Part shown: positions 51,786 to 60,958 of the stretch, one piece after another
How positions within the stretch are numbered: the first letter of the stretch is position 1
How the letters are laid out: every line of letters starts with the position of its first letter
DNA from: Haloterrigena salifodinae
Lineage (GTDB): Archaea > Halobacteriota > Halobacteria > Halobacteriales > Natrialbaceae
Assembly: GCF_003977755.1 (NCBI RefSeq)
Contig: NZ_RQWN01000001.1
Span: forward strand, 1,547,876 to 1,611,875
Direction: 5' to 3'
Length of the DNA stretch: 64,000 nt
Position numbers and translations under genes: made by a program
Notes under the pieces: model-generated
Databases searched by the model: none
Told to the model about the DNA's origin: nothing
Seen by the model: only the letters and a program-made list of their open reading frames with translations

Positions 51786-52331
51786 ATGGAGTGGACCAGA
51801 CGGCGCGTGGTCGGAACGACCGCGGCAGTCGCCGCGATTGCGGGCTGTCTCGGTGAGGACGGGAGCGGTTCCGACAACCCCGACAGTTCGGACGGCGCCA
51901 ACGCTTCCACCGAATCCGACGGCGGCTCGGACGGAGCCGACGAGTCGAACGAGACGACGGAGCGAAACGCGTCGGCGGCCCTCGAAGAGGTCGATCTCGA
52001 GGATCACACCGGCAAGGAGGAGGTGACGATCACCGTCGATCCAGAGGGAGGGGGCTTCGAACCCGCGGCGTTCGAGATCGATCCGGAGACGCTCCTCGTC
52101 TGGCAGTGGAAGGGCTCGAGTACGGAGCCCTACCCGATCGACATCCCCGAGCAGTGTATCTGGGACCAGGAGGTGGACGAAGAGACGGTCGAGGAGCGAT
52201 CCAGCGGCGACGAGTTCGATCGCCTCTTTACGGTCCCGGGCGCGTATCGCTACGGCAGCCGCGACGCCGACGGCGAGGAGTTCACCGGCGGGTTCCGGGT
52301 CGTCAAGAGCGGCGAGAACGACGACGAGTAG
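51786..52331 (+). CDS. Cupredoxin-like Tat lipoprotein lacking copper ligands
   Basis: 181 aa. TRRRVVGTTAAVAAIAGC is the twin-Arg signal and lipobox. A long acidic linker (DNPDSSDGANAST...) leads to a cupredoxin-like domain from about residue 75: VTITVDPEGGGFEPAAFEIDPETLLVWQWKG. The last strand reads FTVPGAYRYGSRDADGEEFTGGFRV; halocyanins have Cys, His and Met there, but those are missing. A structural rather than redox role is likely. ATG 51786. Confidence 0.85.
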   Translation: MEWTRRRVVGTTAAVAAIAGCLGEDGSGSDNPDSSDGANASTESDGGSDGADESNETTERNASAALEEVDLEDHTGKEEVTITVDPEGGGFEPAAFEIDPETLLVWQWKGSSTEPYPIDIPEQCIWDQEVDEETVEERSSGDEFDRLFTVPGAYRYGSRDADGEEFTGGFRVVKSGENDDE

Positions 52332-52401
52332 CGGCCGGAAGCGCGGAGTAGCGGTCCCCGCCCGCGGGCACTCACTCGAGTTATTTCTCGGGGTGGGACG
52401 A

Positions 52402-52836
52402 TCAGCTAGCCTCGTGGACGACGACGACGGTCATCGGCGCGCGTCGAACGACTTTTTCCGCGACACTGCCGAACAGGAGCCGACTGGCGCCTTGCCGTCC
52501 GTGACTTCCCATTACGATCTGCTCGACGTCGTTCGCGATTGCGTAGTCGACGATTTCCCGTGACGGATCACCTCGTTCGATCGTCGTATCGACGGGATGG
52601 TCGAAGGAGGATGCAGTGTTCTCGGCCGCTTCGAAGAGCGTGCGAGCGTGCTCCTCCGCTCGCTCATGTCCGGGGAACTCCGTTTCCGACTCGGCTAGAA
52701 CCGACCAGTAGCCCTTCGGGAGCTGGATTACGTGTAGTACGGTAATATTCGCCTCCGGAAACTCTTCCAGCGCGTATCGAAACGCCGCGTCGGCCTGTGG
52801 TGACCCGTCGACCGGAACGAGTGTCTTCCGTGGCAT
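52402..52836 (-). CDS. Universal stress protein (UspA family)
   Basis: 144 aa. PRKTLVPVDGSPQADAAFRYAL and VMGSHGRQGASRLLFGSVAEKVV give a complete Usp ATP motif. Function: stress-responsive nucleotide-binding protein in the cytoplasm. Fourth Usp-like gene in the window. ATG 52836. Confidence 0.92.
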   Translation of the reverse strand: MPRKTLVPVDGSPQADAAFRYALEEFPEANITVLHVIQLPKGYWSVLAESETEFPGHERAEEHARTLFEAAENTASSFDHPVDTTIERGDPSREIVDYAIANDVEQIVMGSHGRQGASRLLFGSVAEKVVRRAPMTVVVVHEAS

Positions 52837-52925
52837 GTGTATTCATACCCCACCCAACAGCTTAAGCTAGCTACCACGGGGGTTGAACGACGAGTCTCGC
52901 TGGTTCTCTCACCAAACGGCCAGAC

Positions 52926-53942
52926 TCAGCCGAATTGGTCGAGTCCGGACTGCCGACGTCGTCTCCCCTCCGGCTCTGCCACCCAGGGCGTTCGACGGTC
53001 GCGTTCGGCCTCGAGGTCGACTCCGGAGTCCGATGCCGCCGATTCGGAGTCCGACGACCGGGGATCGTACCCCTCGCAGGACGGACCGCACTCCGACCGC
53101 GCGTCGACGACGCGTCCCTTCCACGCGCAGTACGGCAGCGTCGCGCCGCTCGAGTCGTCCGGGCGGCAGGCCCTGCAGTCGGGGAAGTCGTAGGTCCGCC
53201 AGCCCTTGCCGTAGGCGCGTTCGGCGAGGCGCCGGCGCGCTCGCGCCTTCGCGTCGGCGTCGACGACGTCGATCTCGGTCCGGCCGGGGTGGGACTCGAG
53301 CGGCTCGATCCCCGGCCGGTCGACGGAAAGCCGCGTCGGCTCGCGGACGACCTCGATCTCGAGCGACGACGCGTCGGGGTCGTGGTGGACCCGCCAGACG
53401 CCGACCTCGTCCGGAATTCTGTGCAGGTGCGCGCGCGTAACGTAACTCTCGGTCGCCAGCACGATCTCGTCGACCAGCGCGAGGCTGACGTCGGTCCGCA
53501 ACTGGGCCTCGAGGTCGCCCGGCCGCTCGAGATCGGGTTTGTTCTCGATGCCGACGATACGGTCGTACCAGTCGGGGTAGCGGGCGGTCTGTCGGACGTA
53601 GTCGCGCCCGTTCCGGAGTTCGCGTTCGAAGAAGCCGATCTCGCAGGCGCGCTCCATCGCTCGCCGCGCGCGATCCGGGTGGCAGTCAAAGGCGTCCTTC
53701 CAGTAGCGAGCCCGGCCGGTGCCGACGTCGGCCGCGATCGCCGCGTCGGGAATCGCCTCGCTCGCGATCGCGGCGCGCTCGTCAAACTCGGGGCTGGGCT
53801 CGACGCGGACGACGTCGAGGATCCGTCCGCCGGGATCGGCGACGCTCGCGCCGAGCTGGCGGGCGACGATTCCCTCGCGGCGCCCCTCGAGACGGGCGCA
53901 CAGTTCGAGTTCGAACGCGAACTCCGAGACGGACGCGGACAC
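52926..53942 (-). CDS. DUF5787 protein, candidate PD-(D/E)xK nuclease with cysteine cluster
   Basis: 338 aa from GTG 53942 (no ATG is in a better position). The N-terminal helix FAFELELCARLEG carries Cys15; GGRILDVVRVE gives Asp43; DRIVGIENKPDLE gives Glu123 and Lys125, the PD-(D/E)xK arrangement. At the C-terminus, Cys246, Cys249, Cys262, Cys275 and Cys279 lie in CRACRP, YCAWKG and SECGPSCEG. One Cys before and several after a nuclease domain recall the Fe-S cluster nucleases Cas4 and AddB. I recall the family as DUF5787; activity is inference. Confidence 0.75.
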   Translation of the reverse strand: MSASVSEFAFELELCARLEGRREGIVARQLGASVADPGGRILDVVRVEPSPEFDERAAIASEAIPDAAIAADVGTGRARYWKDAFDCHPDRARRAMERACEIGFFERELRNGRDYVRQTARYPDWYDRIVGIENKPDLERPGDLEAQLRTDVSLALVDEIVLATESYVTRAHLHRIPDEVGVWRVHHDPDASSLEIEVVREPTRLSVDRPGIEPLESHPGRTEIDVVDADAKARARRRLAERAYGKGWRTYDFPDCRACRPDDSSGATLPYCAWKGRVVDARSECGPSCEGYDPRSSDSESAASDSGVDLEAERDRRTPWVAEPEGRRRRQSGLDQFG

Positions 53943-53999
53943 GGGTACGCGTGGAAAGGGACTCGCTCGAGAAAAGCGCGTCGGGGCGCGGGACAGCCA

Positions 54000-54210
54000 C
54001 CCGGTCGGTACGCTCGCGGCACTCGAGACCGCGGTCGTCGGGATCGGCAGCGCGCTGCTCGGGAACGCGCTCACCGCTGCGGGCGCGTTCGCGGCGCTGC
54101 TAGTCCACCCGCCTCCGCAACTCGAGAGCTTCGGGACGCAGGTGGTGGTCGCGCCGACGACGGCCGTCGTCGTAAGCGTCTTCGTCCCGTCGAGTTTGCT
54201 CGCGCTCTGA
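54000..54210 (+). other. Possible small membrane protein or remnant
   Basis: The last about 70 codons before TGA 54208-54210 read LETAVVGIGSALLGNALTAA, then GAFAALLVHPPPQ and TTAVVVSVFVPSSLLAL, two good membrane helices. The frame continues upstream, but no ATG or GTG lies outside the DUF5787 gene. It may use an unusual start, or be a remnant. Confidence 0.35.
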
Positions 54211-54301
54211 GTGCCCCACGCGCTGCCGGCGGATGCGACGGAGACGGACCCGTCACGGAAAGCGGGGAGCAAAACGGAACTCGCGGGGGAGTCGGCGGGC
54301 G

Positions 54302-55297
54302 CTACGGCCGCGGCGCGGCCTTCTGGAGGGCCGTCTCAGCGATGTTGCCGCCGTAGTCGGCGCTCCGGGACAGCGAGTCGACGATCAGCCCCAGCGACTG
54401 GGCCTGCACCGGCTCGAGTTCACGGAGCATGTCGTCGATGCGGCGGGTGTGTTCGTCGATGTCGCGGACCGACGCGAGGGCGTCGTGGCCGAGGTCGGTC
54501 GCTTCGTCGGTGTCCTCGGCGAACAGCGCGTCCATCGATTTCTCGAGGATCGTCTCGACGTCGGCGTGAACCTCCAGCAGCGCCTCGGCGACGCGCTCGG
54601 GGATCTCGTCGAGCTTCTTCGCGATCTGGCTGATCTTGACGGCGTGGTCGGCGACCCGCTCGAGCTGGCGAGCGCTCGAGTGGAAGTCGAAGCAGTCCTC
54701 GCGGGAGACGCCGAGTCCCTCCGCGGCCCGCGGGGAACGCAGCGTCGCGCGGAAGATCCGCGAGACGACGAGGAAGAGGCGGTCGACGTCGTCGTCGCGC
54801 TCGATGACGTCCTGGGCGATGTCGTCGTCGTTCTCGACCAGCGCCGTGACGGCGTCCTCGAGCATCGAGGTCGCGATCAGGCGCATGCGCGTCACCGCGT
54901 TGACGATCGACAGCTCCGAGGAGTCGAGCAGGTCCTGAATGACGACGCTCTCCGTTCCCTCCTCGACGACCTCGACGCCGACCAGTCCCTGCACGGCGCT
55001 GCGGATCGCCCGTCGCTGGTCGGTCGTGATGCGGCCCGATTCGAGGCGGATGACGTCGAAGCCGCTGACGTACATCGTCAGGACGGCCCGGACGAGCTGT
55101 TCGTCCTCGAGGGTGGAGACGTCGAGCGTCCCCTCCTGGTGGTCGGCCTCGCGCTGGGGAGTGACGAGCAGCGTATCGTCCTCCGAGTAGATCTCGACCG
55201 TCGCGCCGCTACTGATATCGTTCTCGGTAGCCCACGTCTTCGGAAGCGACACCGTGTACGTCGATCCGCCGGTCACCTGGACCTTTCGGGTCTCCAT
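54302..55297 (-). CDS. phoU: AbrB-PhoU phosphate-response regulator
   Basis: 331 aa. Residues 1-50 (METRKVQVTGGSTYTVSLPK, then WATENDISSGATVEIY) are a SpoVT-AbrB DNA-binding domain. Two PhoU helical repeats follow (about 110-215 and 225-325), with DDDVDRLFLVVSRIFRATL and LERVADHAVKISQIAK. It likely binds DNA and senses Pst activity or phosphate. It is divergent from pstB; the intergenic region carries the candidate P-box. ATG 55297. Confidence 0.93.
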   Translation of the reverse strand: METRKVQVTGGSTYTVSLPKTWATENDISSGATVEIYSEDDTLLVTPQREADHQEGTLDVSTLEDEQLVRAVLTMYVSGFDVIRLESGRITTDQRRAIRSAVQGLVGVEVVEEGTESVVIQDLLDSSELSIVNAVTRMRLIATSMLEDAVTALVENDDDIAQDVIERDDDVDRLFLVVSRIFRATLRSPRAAEGLGVSREDCFDFHSSARQLERVADHAVKISQIAKKLDEIPERVAEALLEVHADVETILEKSMDALFAEDTDEATDLGHDALASVRDIDEHTRRIDDMLRELEPVQAQSLGLIVDSLSRSADYGGNIAETALQKAAPRP

Positions 55298-55442
55298 ACG
55301 TGGCGCTTTCTATGGATACAACATAAATCTACCCGAGTCTATTGAGAAATCCTATAGTCGCGTATTTGGCCCCAATGTCGCTATATTCTCGTATGATCTG
55401 TCTACACCAAAACATACCCATACCCCCACAACAGTACACAAA

Positions 55443-55477
55443 TATATCCATATATAGAAAACATAGCGGAGTATTTA
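55443..55477 (+). promoter_or_regulatory. pstB promoter with P-box-like element
   Basis: TATTTA (55472-55477) lies 26-31 nt before ATG 55503, a leaderless promoter. ATATCCATATATAG (55444-55457), just upstream, shares CCATATAT with the region before pstS (59836-59843). The surrounding 55298-55502 is very A/T-rich and also serves the divergent AbrB-PhoU gene. Confidence 0.55.
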
Positions 55478-55502
55478 GTTACCCCAGCGGTAGCGGACCC
55501 AA

Positions 55503-56351
55503 ATGGGATTGGACGCACCGACCGGGTCACTGCACGCTCCCGACGAGACGGTCGCGGAACCGGAGTCGACGACCGAGACGCGAGCCGGAACCGATCCGGA
55601 ATCAATCGCGCTCGAGGCACAGGATCTCGACGTCTACTACGGGGACGATCAGGCGCTCCAGAGCATCGACATGGAGATCCCCGAGGGGGAGGTAACCGCG
55701 CTCATCGGGCCGTCGGGCTGTGGGAAGTCGACGTTCCTGCGCTCGATTAACCGCATGAACGACCTCATCGACATCGCCCGCGTCAACGGGGCTCTGGACT
55801 TCAACGGGAAGAACGTCTACGACGACGACGTCGACCCCGTCGCCTTACGCCGGAAGATCGGGATGGTCTTCCAGAAGCCCAACCCGTTCCCGAAGAGCAT
55901 TCGGGACAACGTCGCCTTCGGGCTGAAGGTCCAGGGGAAAGACGAAAACGTCGACGCGAAGGTCGAACAGGCTCTCGAGCGAGCGGCCTTACTCGAGGAA
56001 GTCGAGGATCAACTCGACTCGAGCGGACTAGATCTCTCGGGCGGTCAACAACAGCGCCTCTGTATCGCCCGCGCGATCGCCCCCGACCCGGAGGTCCTCC
56101 TGATGGACGAGCCGGCGTCGGCGCTGGATCCGATCGCCACGGCGAAGATTGAGGAGCTGATCGAGGAGTTATCTGAGGAGTACACCGTCGTCGTCGTCAC
56201 CCACAACATGCAACAGGCCGCCCGCATCTCCGATAAGACGGCGGTCTTCCTCACCGGCGGCGAACTCGTCGAGTTCGACGACACCGAGAAGATCTTCGAA
56301 AATCCCGAGCACGACCGCGTCGAGGACTATATCACCGGTAAGTTCGGCTGA
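55503..56351 (+). CDS. pstB: Phosphate ABC transporter ATPase PstB
   Basis: 282 aa. Walker [20 protein letters not shown], signature [18 protein letters not shown] and Walker [22 protein letters not shown] are complete; [16 protein letters not shown] is a PstB mark. The first about 30 residues are a variable acidic extension. It drives phosphate uptake at the membrane. Its partner genes pstS, pstC and pstA are about 3.6 kb away. It is followed 6 nt later by phoU. Confidence 0.96.
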   Translation: MGLDAPTGSLHAPDETVAEPESTTETRAGTDPESIALEAQDLDVYYGDDQALQSIDMEIPEGEVTALIGPSGCGKSTFLRSINRMNDLIDIARVNGALDFNGKNVYDDDVDPVALRRKIGMVFQKPNPFPKSIRDNVAFGLKVQGKDENVDAKVEQALERAALLEEVEDQLDSSGLDLSGGQQQRLCIARAIAPDPEVLLMDEPASALDPIATAKIEELIEELSEEYTVVVVTHNMQQAARISDKTAVFLTGGELVEFDDTEKIFENPEHDRVEDYITGKFG

Positions 56352-56357
56352 CTGGCG

Positions 56358-57035
56358 ATGCCCCGGGACGAGTACCAGCGGCAACTCCAGCGGCTGCGCG
56401 AGGACGTCCTCGAGATGAGCGACCGCGTCTGCGAGCGCCTCGAGCGCGCGCTGGCGGCCCTCGAGACCCAAGACGACAACCTCGCGACCGCCGTGATCAC
56501 GGGCGATCACGCGATCAACGACCGCTACCTCGAGCTCGAGCAGGCGTGTATCGAATTGGTCGCGCTCCAGCAGCCGGTCGCCACCGACCTGCGCGTCGTC
56601 GCCGCCTCGTTCAAGATCATCACCGACCTCGAACGGATCGCCGACCTCGCCGTCAACCTCGCCGAGTACGCCCGGCGGGCCGAACGGCGGCGCTACGCCG
56701 ACGTCGACATCGGCTACATCGGCGAGCGGGTCGTCGAGATGGTCGAGGCGGCGATGGCGGCCTACGCCGCCGACGACGCGGCCGGCGCCCGCGACGTCGC
56801 GGCCGAGGACGACGAAATCGACCGCCGCTGTGAGAGCGCCAGCGAGTTCGTCGTCCGGGACCTCCTCGAGACCGAACTCGAGGCGGAGATCGGGCTCACG
56901 CCCGACGCGCTCTCCGACGAGGTCTCGCGAATGTTGCTGACGATCCGGGACCTAGAACGGGTCGGCGACCACGCGGTCAACATCGCCGCGCGGACGCTGT
57001 ACATGGTCGAAAACGACGACGAACTGATCTACTGA
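56358..57035 (+). CDS. phoU: Phosphate-signalling PhoU protein
   Basis: 225 aa, two PhoU helix bundles. MPRDEYQRQLQRLREDVLEM, TDLRVVAASFKIITDLERIADLAV and TIRDLERVGDHAVNIAARTLYM are the conserved E/DxxxD metal and helix motifs. It links Pst activity to regulation. It begins 6 nt after pstB, the normal pstB-phoU tail. Two PhoU-type proteins lie in the window (the other has an AbrB domain). Confidence 0.95.
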   Translation: MPRDEYQRQLQRLREDVLEMSDRVCERLERALAALETQDDNLATAVITGDHAINDRYLELEQACIELVALQQPVATDLRVVAASFKIITDLERIADLAVNLAEYARRAERRRYADVDIGYIGERVVEMVEAAMAAYAADDAAGARDVAAEDDEIDRRCESASEFVVRDLLETELEAEIGLTPDALSDEVSRMLLTIRDLERVGDHAVNIAARTLYMVENDDELIY

Positions 57036-57054
57036 GCCGCGCCTCGAACGTCGG

Positions 57055-57489
57055 TTACTCGATCGCGACCACGGCATCGACGGTCACGGCCGCGCCGCCG
57101 AGGAGGTCGCAGACGCCGACGGTCGTCCGCGCCGGGTGGGTCTCGTCGAAGTACGATTGGTACGTCTCGTCGACGTCCTCGTAGGCGTCCATCTCCGCCA
57201 GGTAAAGCGTCAGCTTGAGCACGTCGTCCGCCGTGCGGCCGCGCCGCTCCAGTTCCGACTCGAGGTTCGCTAGACACCGCTCGAGCTGTCGGGACGGCGG
57301 CTCGTCGACCCGGAGCCGGCCGTCGGATTCCGGGAGCTGTCCCTCGACGAAGAGGAGGTCCGAACTCCCCGTTTTCGTTCCGAACGCGCCGGTAAACGCC
57401 GTTCCGTCGCGTTGCTGTCGACCGCTCTCGCTCGCTCGAGCGGGAGTCGTTCGAACAGGACGCGGTTCGTCGGCTTGGTCTGTTCCCAT
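57055..57489 (-). CDS. RidA/YjgF-family protein
   Basis: 144 aa. LLFVEGQLPESDGR, the helix RQLERCLANLESELERRGR, DVLKLTLYLAEMDAYEDVDETY and HPARTTVGVCDLLGGAAVTVDAVVAIE show the RidA fold. The Arg of HPARTTV is the substrate Arg, but the usual Cys is present only in VCDLL. Deaminates reactive enamines or has a related role. Divergent from arsR (131 nt); TTTTACTT before ATG 57489 is a likely box. Confidence 0.88.
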   Translation of the reverse strand: MGTDQADEPRPVRTTPARASESGRQQRDGTAFTGAFGTKTGSSDLLFVEGQLPESDGRLRVDEPPSRQLERCLANLESELERRGRTADDVLKLTLYLAEMDAYEDVDETYQSYFDETHPARTTVGVCDLLGGAAVTVDAVVAIE

Positions 57490-57620
57490 GGAATGGTTTA
57501 GAAAATGCTCAAGTAAAAGGCTTCTCGTGACGACTAATATCTGGGATATCATCCCTACGGTTCAGCCGAGGTGCGTAACAACCGGAATAGTTAATTGAAT
57601 AGCTGCTCAACTCGGTCTCG

Positions 57621-58055
57621 ATGGCACAAGCGACGGACCGACTACAGCGATACCTTGAGGACGAGCTCGGCGAGTGCCGAAGCGAGGACCTCGAGTGTCG
57701 CCTCGAGGAGCTCGACGCGCTCGAGGAGACGATCGGGACGGCTCGAGTCGAAACTGAACTGGACGTACTCTCGGCGCTGGCCAACGAGACGCGCTACACG
57801 CTCGTTCGCGTCCTCGTGGCGGCCGGCGAGGAGCTATGCGTCTGCGAGCTCAACGCGGTCGTCGACGTCAGCGAGAGCGGGCTCAGCCACGCCCTCTCGA
57901 ACCTCGTCGACGCGGGGCTGGTCGACGCCCGGAAGGACGGCCGCTGGAAGAAGTACCGCGCGACCAACCGCGCCGTCGCGCTCGTGACGGTCCTCGAGGG
58001 GAGCGTGGGAGACGTGACTGGCGAGCGCGTGGACGACGGGGTAACCGATGAGTAA
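57621..58055 (+). CDS. arsR: ArsR-family regulator, probably of the arsenic operon
   Basis: 144 aa. The winged helix has LSALANETRYTLVRVLVAAGEELCVCELNAVVDVSESG, with the metal-type Cys pair CVC as in arsenite-binding ArsR, then LSHALSNLVDAGLVDARKDG. A long acidic N-terminal helix is unusual. It overlaps the acr3 start by 8 nt, so coupled. TAGTTAATTG box about 28 nt before ATG 57621 fits a leaderless promoter. Releases DNA when arsenite binds (known for family). Confidence 0.92.
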   Translation: MAQATDRLQRYLEDELGECRSEDLECRLEELDALEETIGTARVETELDVLSALANETRYTLVRVLVAAGEELCVCELNAVVDVSESGLSHALSNLVDAGLVDARKDGRWKKYRATNRAVALVTVLEGSVGDVTGERVDDGVTDE

Positions 58056-59208
58056 CGCGACGCACGAACACGGACCGAACTGCGACTGCGAGGCCTGCGG
58101 CGATCCGCGGTCGATGGACTTCCTCGACAAGTATCTGACCGTCTGGATCTTCGCCGCGATGGCTGTCGGCGTCGGCCTCGGCTACGTGGCGCCGTCGGTG
58201 ACCGAGCCGATTCAGGACCTCCACCTCGTGGAGGTCGGACTCGTCGCCATGATGTACCCGCCGCTGGCGAAGGCCGACTACGGACGGCTGCCGACGGTGT
58301 TTCGCAACTGGCGCGTGCTCGGGTTGAGCCTCGTCCAGAACTGGCTGATCGGCCCGACGCTGATGTTCGGGCTCGCGGTCTTCTTCTTCAGCGGACTCGT
58401 CCCCGGCTTGCCCGCACGACCCGAGTACTTCCTGGGACTCGTGTTCATCGGGATGGCCCGGTGTATCGCGATGGTGCTCGTCTGGAACGAACTGGCGGAG
58501 GGATCGACCGAGTACGTGACCGGGCTGGTCGCCTTCAACAGCCTCTTCCAGATCGTCACCTACGGCGTCTACGTCTGGTTCTTCGCCCTGTTCCTGCCGC
58601 CGGTGCTCGGCATGGAGTCGCTCGCCGCCGAAATCACGACGTTCAACGTGACGCCCAAGCAGGTGTTCTGGGCGATCGTCGTCTTCCTCGGCATCCCCTT
58701 CGCAGGAGGAATCCTCACCCGATACGTCGGCACGCGAGCGAAGGGCGAGGAGTGGTACGACGAGGAGTTCGTCCCGACGATCGATCCGCTTACGCTGGTC
58801 GCCCTACTGTTTACCATCGTCGTGATGTTCGCCACACAGGGCGAGAACATCGTCGCCGCGCCCGCGGACGTGCTGTTGATCGCCGTCCCGCTGACGATCT
58901 ACTTCGTCGTCATGTTCCTCGTGAGCTTCGGCATGGGCCGGGGCGTCGGCGCAGACTACTCGACGACGACCGCGATCGGCTTCACCGCGGCCTCGAACAA
59001 CTTCGAACTCGCGATCGCCGTCGCGGTCGCCGTCTTCGGCGTCAGTTCCAGCGTCGCCTTCGCGACCGTCGTCGGCCCGCTCATCGAGGTCCCCGTGTTG
59101 CTCGCGCTGGTCCACGTCGCGCTGTACTTCCAGCGGAACCTGGACTGGGGCGGCCACGACGCCGGCGAACCGACCGCACCGACTCGAGAGACCCCCACTG
59201 ACGACTAA
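58048..59208 (+). CDS. acr3: ACR3-type arsenite efflux transporter
   Basis: 386 aa with about ten helices. The Cys of FIGMARCIAMVLVWNELAEGS and the Glu of TAASNNFELAIAVAVAVFG are the expected transport residues. A polar N-terminus (HEHGPNCDCEACGDP) holds extra Cys and His that may bind arsenite or metal. Exports arsenite with proton or membrane potential. It sits between arsR (8-nt overlap) and arsC (15 nt). Confidence 0.95.
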   Translation: MSNATHEHGPNCDCEACGDPRSMDFLDKYLTVWIFAAMAVGVGLGYVAPSVTEPIQDLHLVEVGLVAMMYPPLAKADYGRLPTVFRNWRVLGLSLVQNWLIGPTLMFGLAVFFFSGLVPGLPARPEYFLGLVFIGMARCIAMVLVWNELAEGSTEYVTGLVAFNSLFQIVTYGVYVWFFALFLPPVLGMESLAAEITTFNVTPKQVFWAIVVFLGIPFAGGILTRYVGTRAKGEEWYDEEFVPTIDPLTLVALLFTIVVMFATQGENIVAAPADVLLIAVPLTIYFVVMFLVSFGMGRGVGADYSTTTAIGFTAASNNFELAIAVAVAVFGVSSSVAFATVVGPLIEVPVLLALVHVALYFQRNLDWGGHDAGEPTAPTRETPTDD

Positions 59209-59223
59209 CCGCTCCCAACATCG

Positions 59224-59667
59224 ATGTCATCCACTACCGATTCCACCGACACGACCCGTATCGCCCTGCTGTGCGTCCGCAACGCCGGGCGCTCCCAGAT
59301 GGCCACCGCCTTCGCCGAGCGCGAACGCGAGGCCCGCGGCCTCAAGGACCGCGTCGAGATCCTGACCGGCGGGACCGATCCCGCCGATGCGGTCCACGAC
59401 GGCGTCCTCGAGGCGATGGCCGACGCCGGCTTCGACCTCTCCGATCGCACGCCGCGGGAGATCACGGAAGCCGAACTACGATCCTGCGACTACGTCGCGA
59501 CGATGGGCTGTTCGACCCTGGACGTCGGGACGGTCGGCGCGGACGTCGACGTCCGCGACTGGGCGCTCGAGGATCCCGGTGGGAAGAACCCTGACCGGGT
59601 TCGCGAGATCCGCGACGAGGTCGAACGACGGGTAACGTCGCTGTTCGACGAACTCGAGGACGTGTAG
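59224..59667 (+). CDS. arsC: Arsenate reductase / LMW phosphatase-like
   Basis: 147 aa. CVRNAGRSQMA at 17-27 is the CX5R phosphatase loop (Cys17, Arg23). VATMGCSTLDVG and VRDWALEDPGGKN, with the catalytic Asp region, match thioredoxin- or glutaredoxin-linked arsenate reductases. Converts arsenate to arsenite for Acr3. The last gene of the ars operon, 15 nt after acr3. Confidence 0.93.
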   Translation: MSSTTDSTDTTRIALLCVRNAGRSQMATAFAEREREARGLKDRVEILTGGTDPADAVHDGVLEAMADAGFDLSDRTPREITEAELRSCDYVATMGCSTLDVGTVGADVDVRDWALEDPGGKNPDRVREIRDEVERRVTSLFDELEDV

Positions 59668-59952
59668 CCGGATCGGATCGTACCGTGCGATCCGACTCCG
59701 GTTCCGAATCGCTGGTCCGACTCGGGTATATAGAATCGTCATTTCGACCGTAGTTGGAGAATTGTTGCGCAGTTAGACGGAACGTTGGTCGTGAAGGGAA
59801 ACGAGGAGATGGGCGTTTTCAGCCCCTGGGGGTGCCCATATATGCCGAATTCAACTGGCGTACCGATTAGCCAATATTGAGATATATAACTACGTACGAA
59901 TATATATTAGTCATAGCATCGCTTTTTTATGAACTGTGGCTGGCTTCTGGTG
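59668..59952 (+). promoter_or_regulatory. pstS control region with P-box-like elements
   Basis: CCATATATG (59836-59844) resembles the element before pstB. Further palindromic A/T stretches lie at 59881-59910 (GATATATAAC, AATATATATTAG). A TTTTTTAT box (59923-59930) is 23-30 nt before ATG 59953, a leaderless start. The in-frame ATG at 59929 falls inside this box and is therefore unlikely. No gene is seen in this stretch. Confidence 0.6.
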
Positions 59953-60915
59953 ATGGCAGACAACCAGTTCGGACACGACGCAGTATCGCGGCGGAAGTTC
60001 ATCGCCGCGACCGGTGCTATGGGTACGGCTGCTATTGCAGGTTGCAGTGAAACGACCGATGAGGAGAGCGGTGGCGAAGTTATCGTCAAGGGCTCGAGTA
60101 CCGTCTTCCCGATCTCTGACGAGATGGCACAGCGGTTCATGGACGAGAACTCGGACGTCAACGTCACGGTCGACCCGACCGGTACCGGTGGCGGCTTCGA
60201 GAACCACTTCTGTCCCGGAGACGCCGACATCAACGGCGCATCGCGCCAGATCAAGTCAGAGGAGGAGGACCGCTGTGCCGGGAACAACGTCACGCCGATC
60301 GAGATGGAGATCGGTGGCGACGCGCTCACAGTGGCTGTCAGCAACGACAACGACTGGGTCGATAGTATGACCTTCGACCAGCTGGCACAGATCTGGAGCG
60401 ACGACAGTGTCACCACGTGGTCCGACGTCGAGTCCGACTGGCCCGACGAAGAAATCAAGCTCTACGGTCCCGCCACGACCTCAGGGACCTATGATTGGTT
60501 CACCGCGAACGTCAACGGTGGCAGCCACCGGACCGAGTACGAGGGAACCGAGGATGACAACACCATCATTCAGGGCCTCGAGGACAGCCAGTACGCGATG
60601 GGATACTTCGGCTACGCCTACTATTCCGAAAACGAGGACCGCGTCAAGGCCCTCAAGATCGCAGAGAGTGAAGATGACGAGCCTACCGCTCCGAGTCTGT
60701 CGGCGGCCAAGGAGGGTTCATATCCGCTGGCCCGACCGCTGTTCATCTACCCCGCCGAGGAATCTCTCAGTCGCGATCCGGTCTACAACTTCGTCGAGTT
60801 CTACCTCGAGAACTCGAGCGCTGACTGGATCGCCGACGAGGTCGGCTACGTCCCATCGAACCAGGATATGGTCGACGAGAACATGAGCAAACTCGAAGAC
60901 GCGACGAGCGAGTAA
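59953..60915 (+). CDS. pstS: Phosphate-binding lipoprotein PstS
   Basis: 320 aa. Tat signal SRRKFIAATGAMGTAAIAGC with lipobox Cys. The phosphate loops are VKGSSTVFPISDEMAQRFM, TGTGGGFENHFCPGDADING and TTSGTYDWFT. It captures phosphate outside the membrane and hands it to PstC/PstA. Start 59953 is set by the TATA box (see control region). It begins 285 nt after arsC and 43 nt before pstC. Confidence 0.95.
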   Translation: MADNQFGHDAVSRRKFIAATGAMGTAAIAGCSETTDEESGGEVIVKGSSTVFPISDEMAQRFMDENSDVNVTVDPTGTGGGFENHFCPGDADINGASRQIKSEEEDRCAGNNVTPIEMEIGGDALTVAVSNDNDWVDSMTFDQLAQIWSDDSVTTWSDVESDWPDEEIKLYGPATTSGTYDWFTANVNGGSHRTEYEGTEDDNTIIQGLEDSQYAMGYFGYAYYSENEDRVKALKIAESEDDEPTAPSLSAAKEGSYPLARPLFIYPAEESLSRDPVYNFVEFYLENSSADWIADEVGYVPSNQDMVDENMSKLEDATSE

Positions 60916-60958
60916 CGCGGGCAACCGATTCGATTTTTCGGAGGAGACCGAATAGAAA

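Noticed and set aside
59929..59952. pstS start at ATG 59929
   Set aside because: That ATG falls within the TATA-like box that correctly places a leaderless start at 59953.
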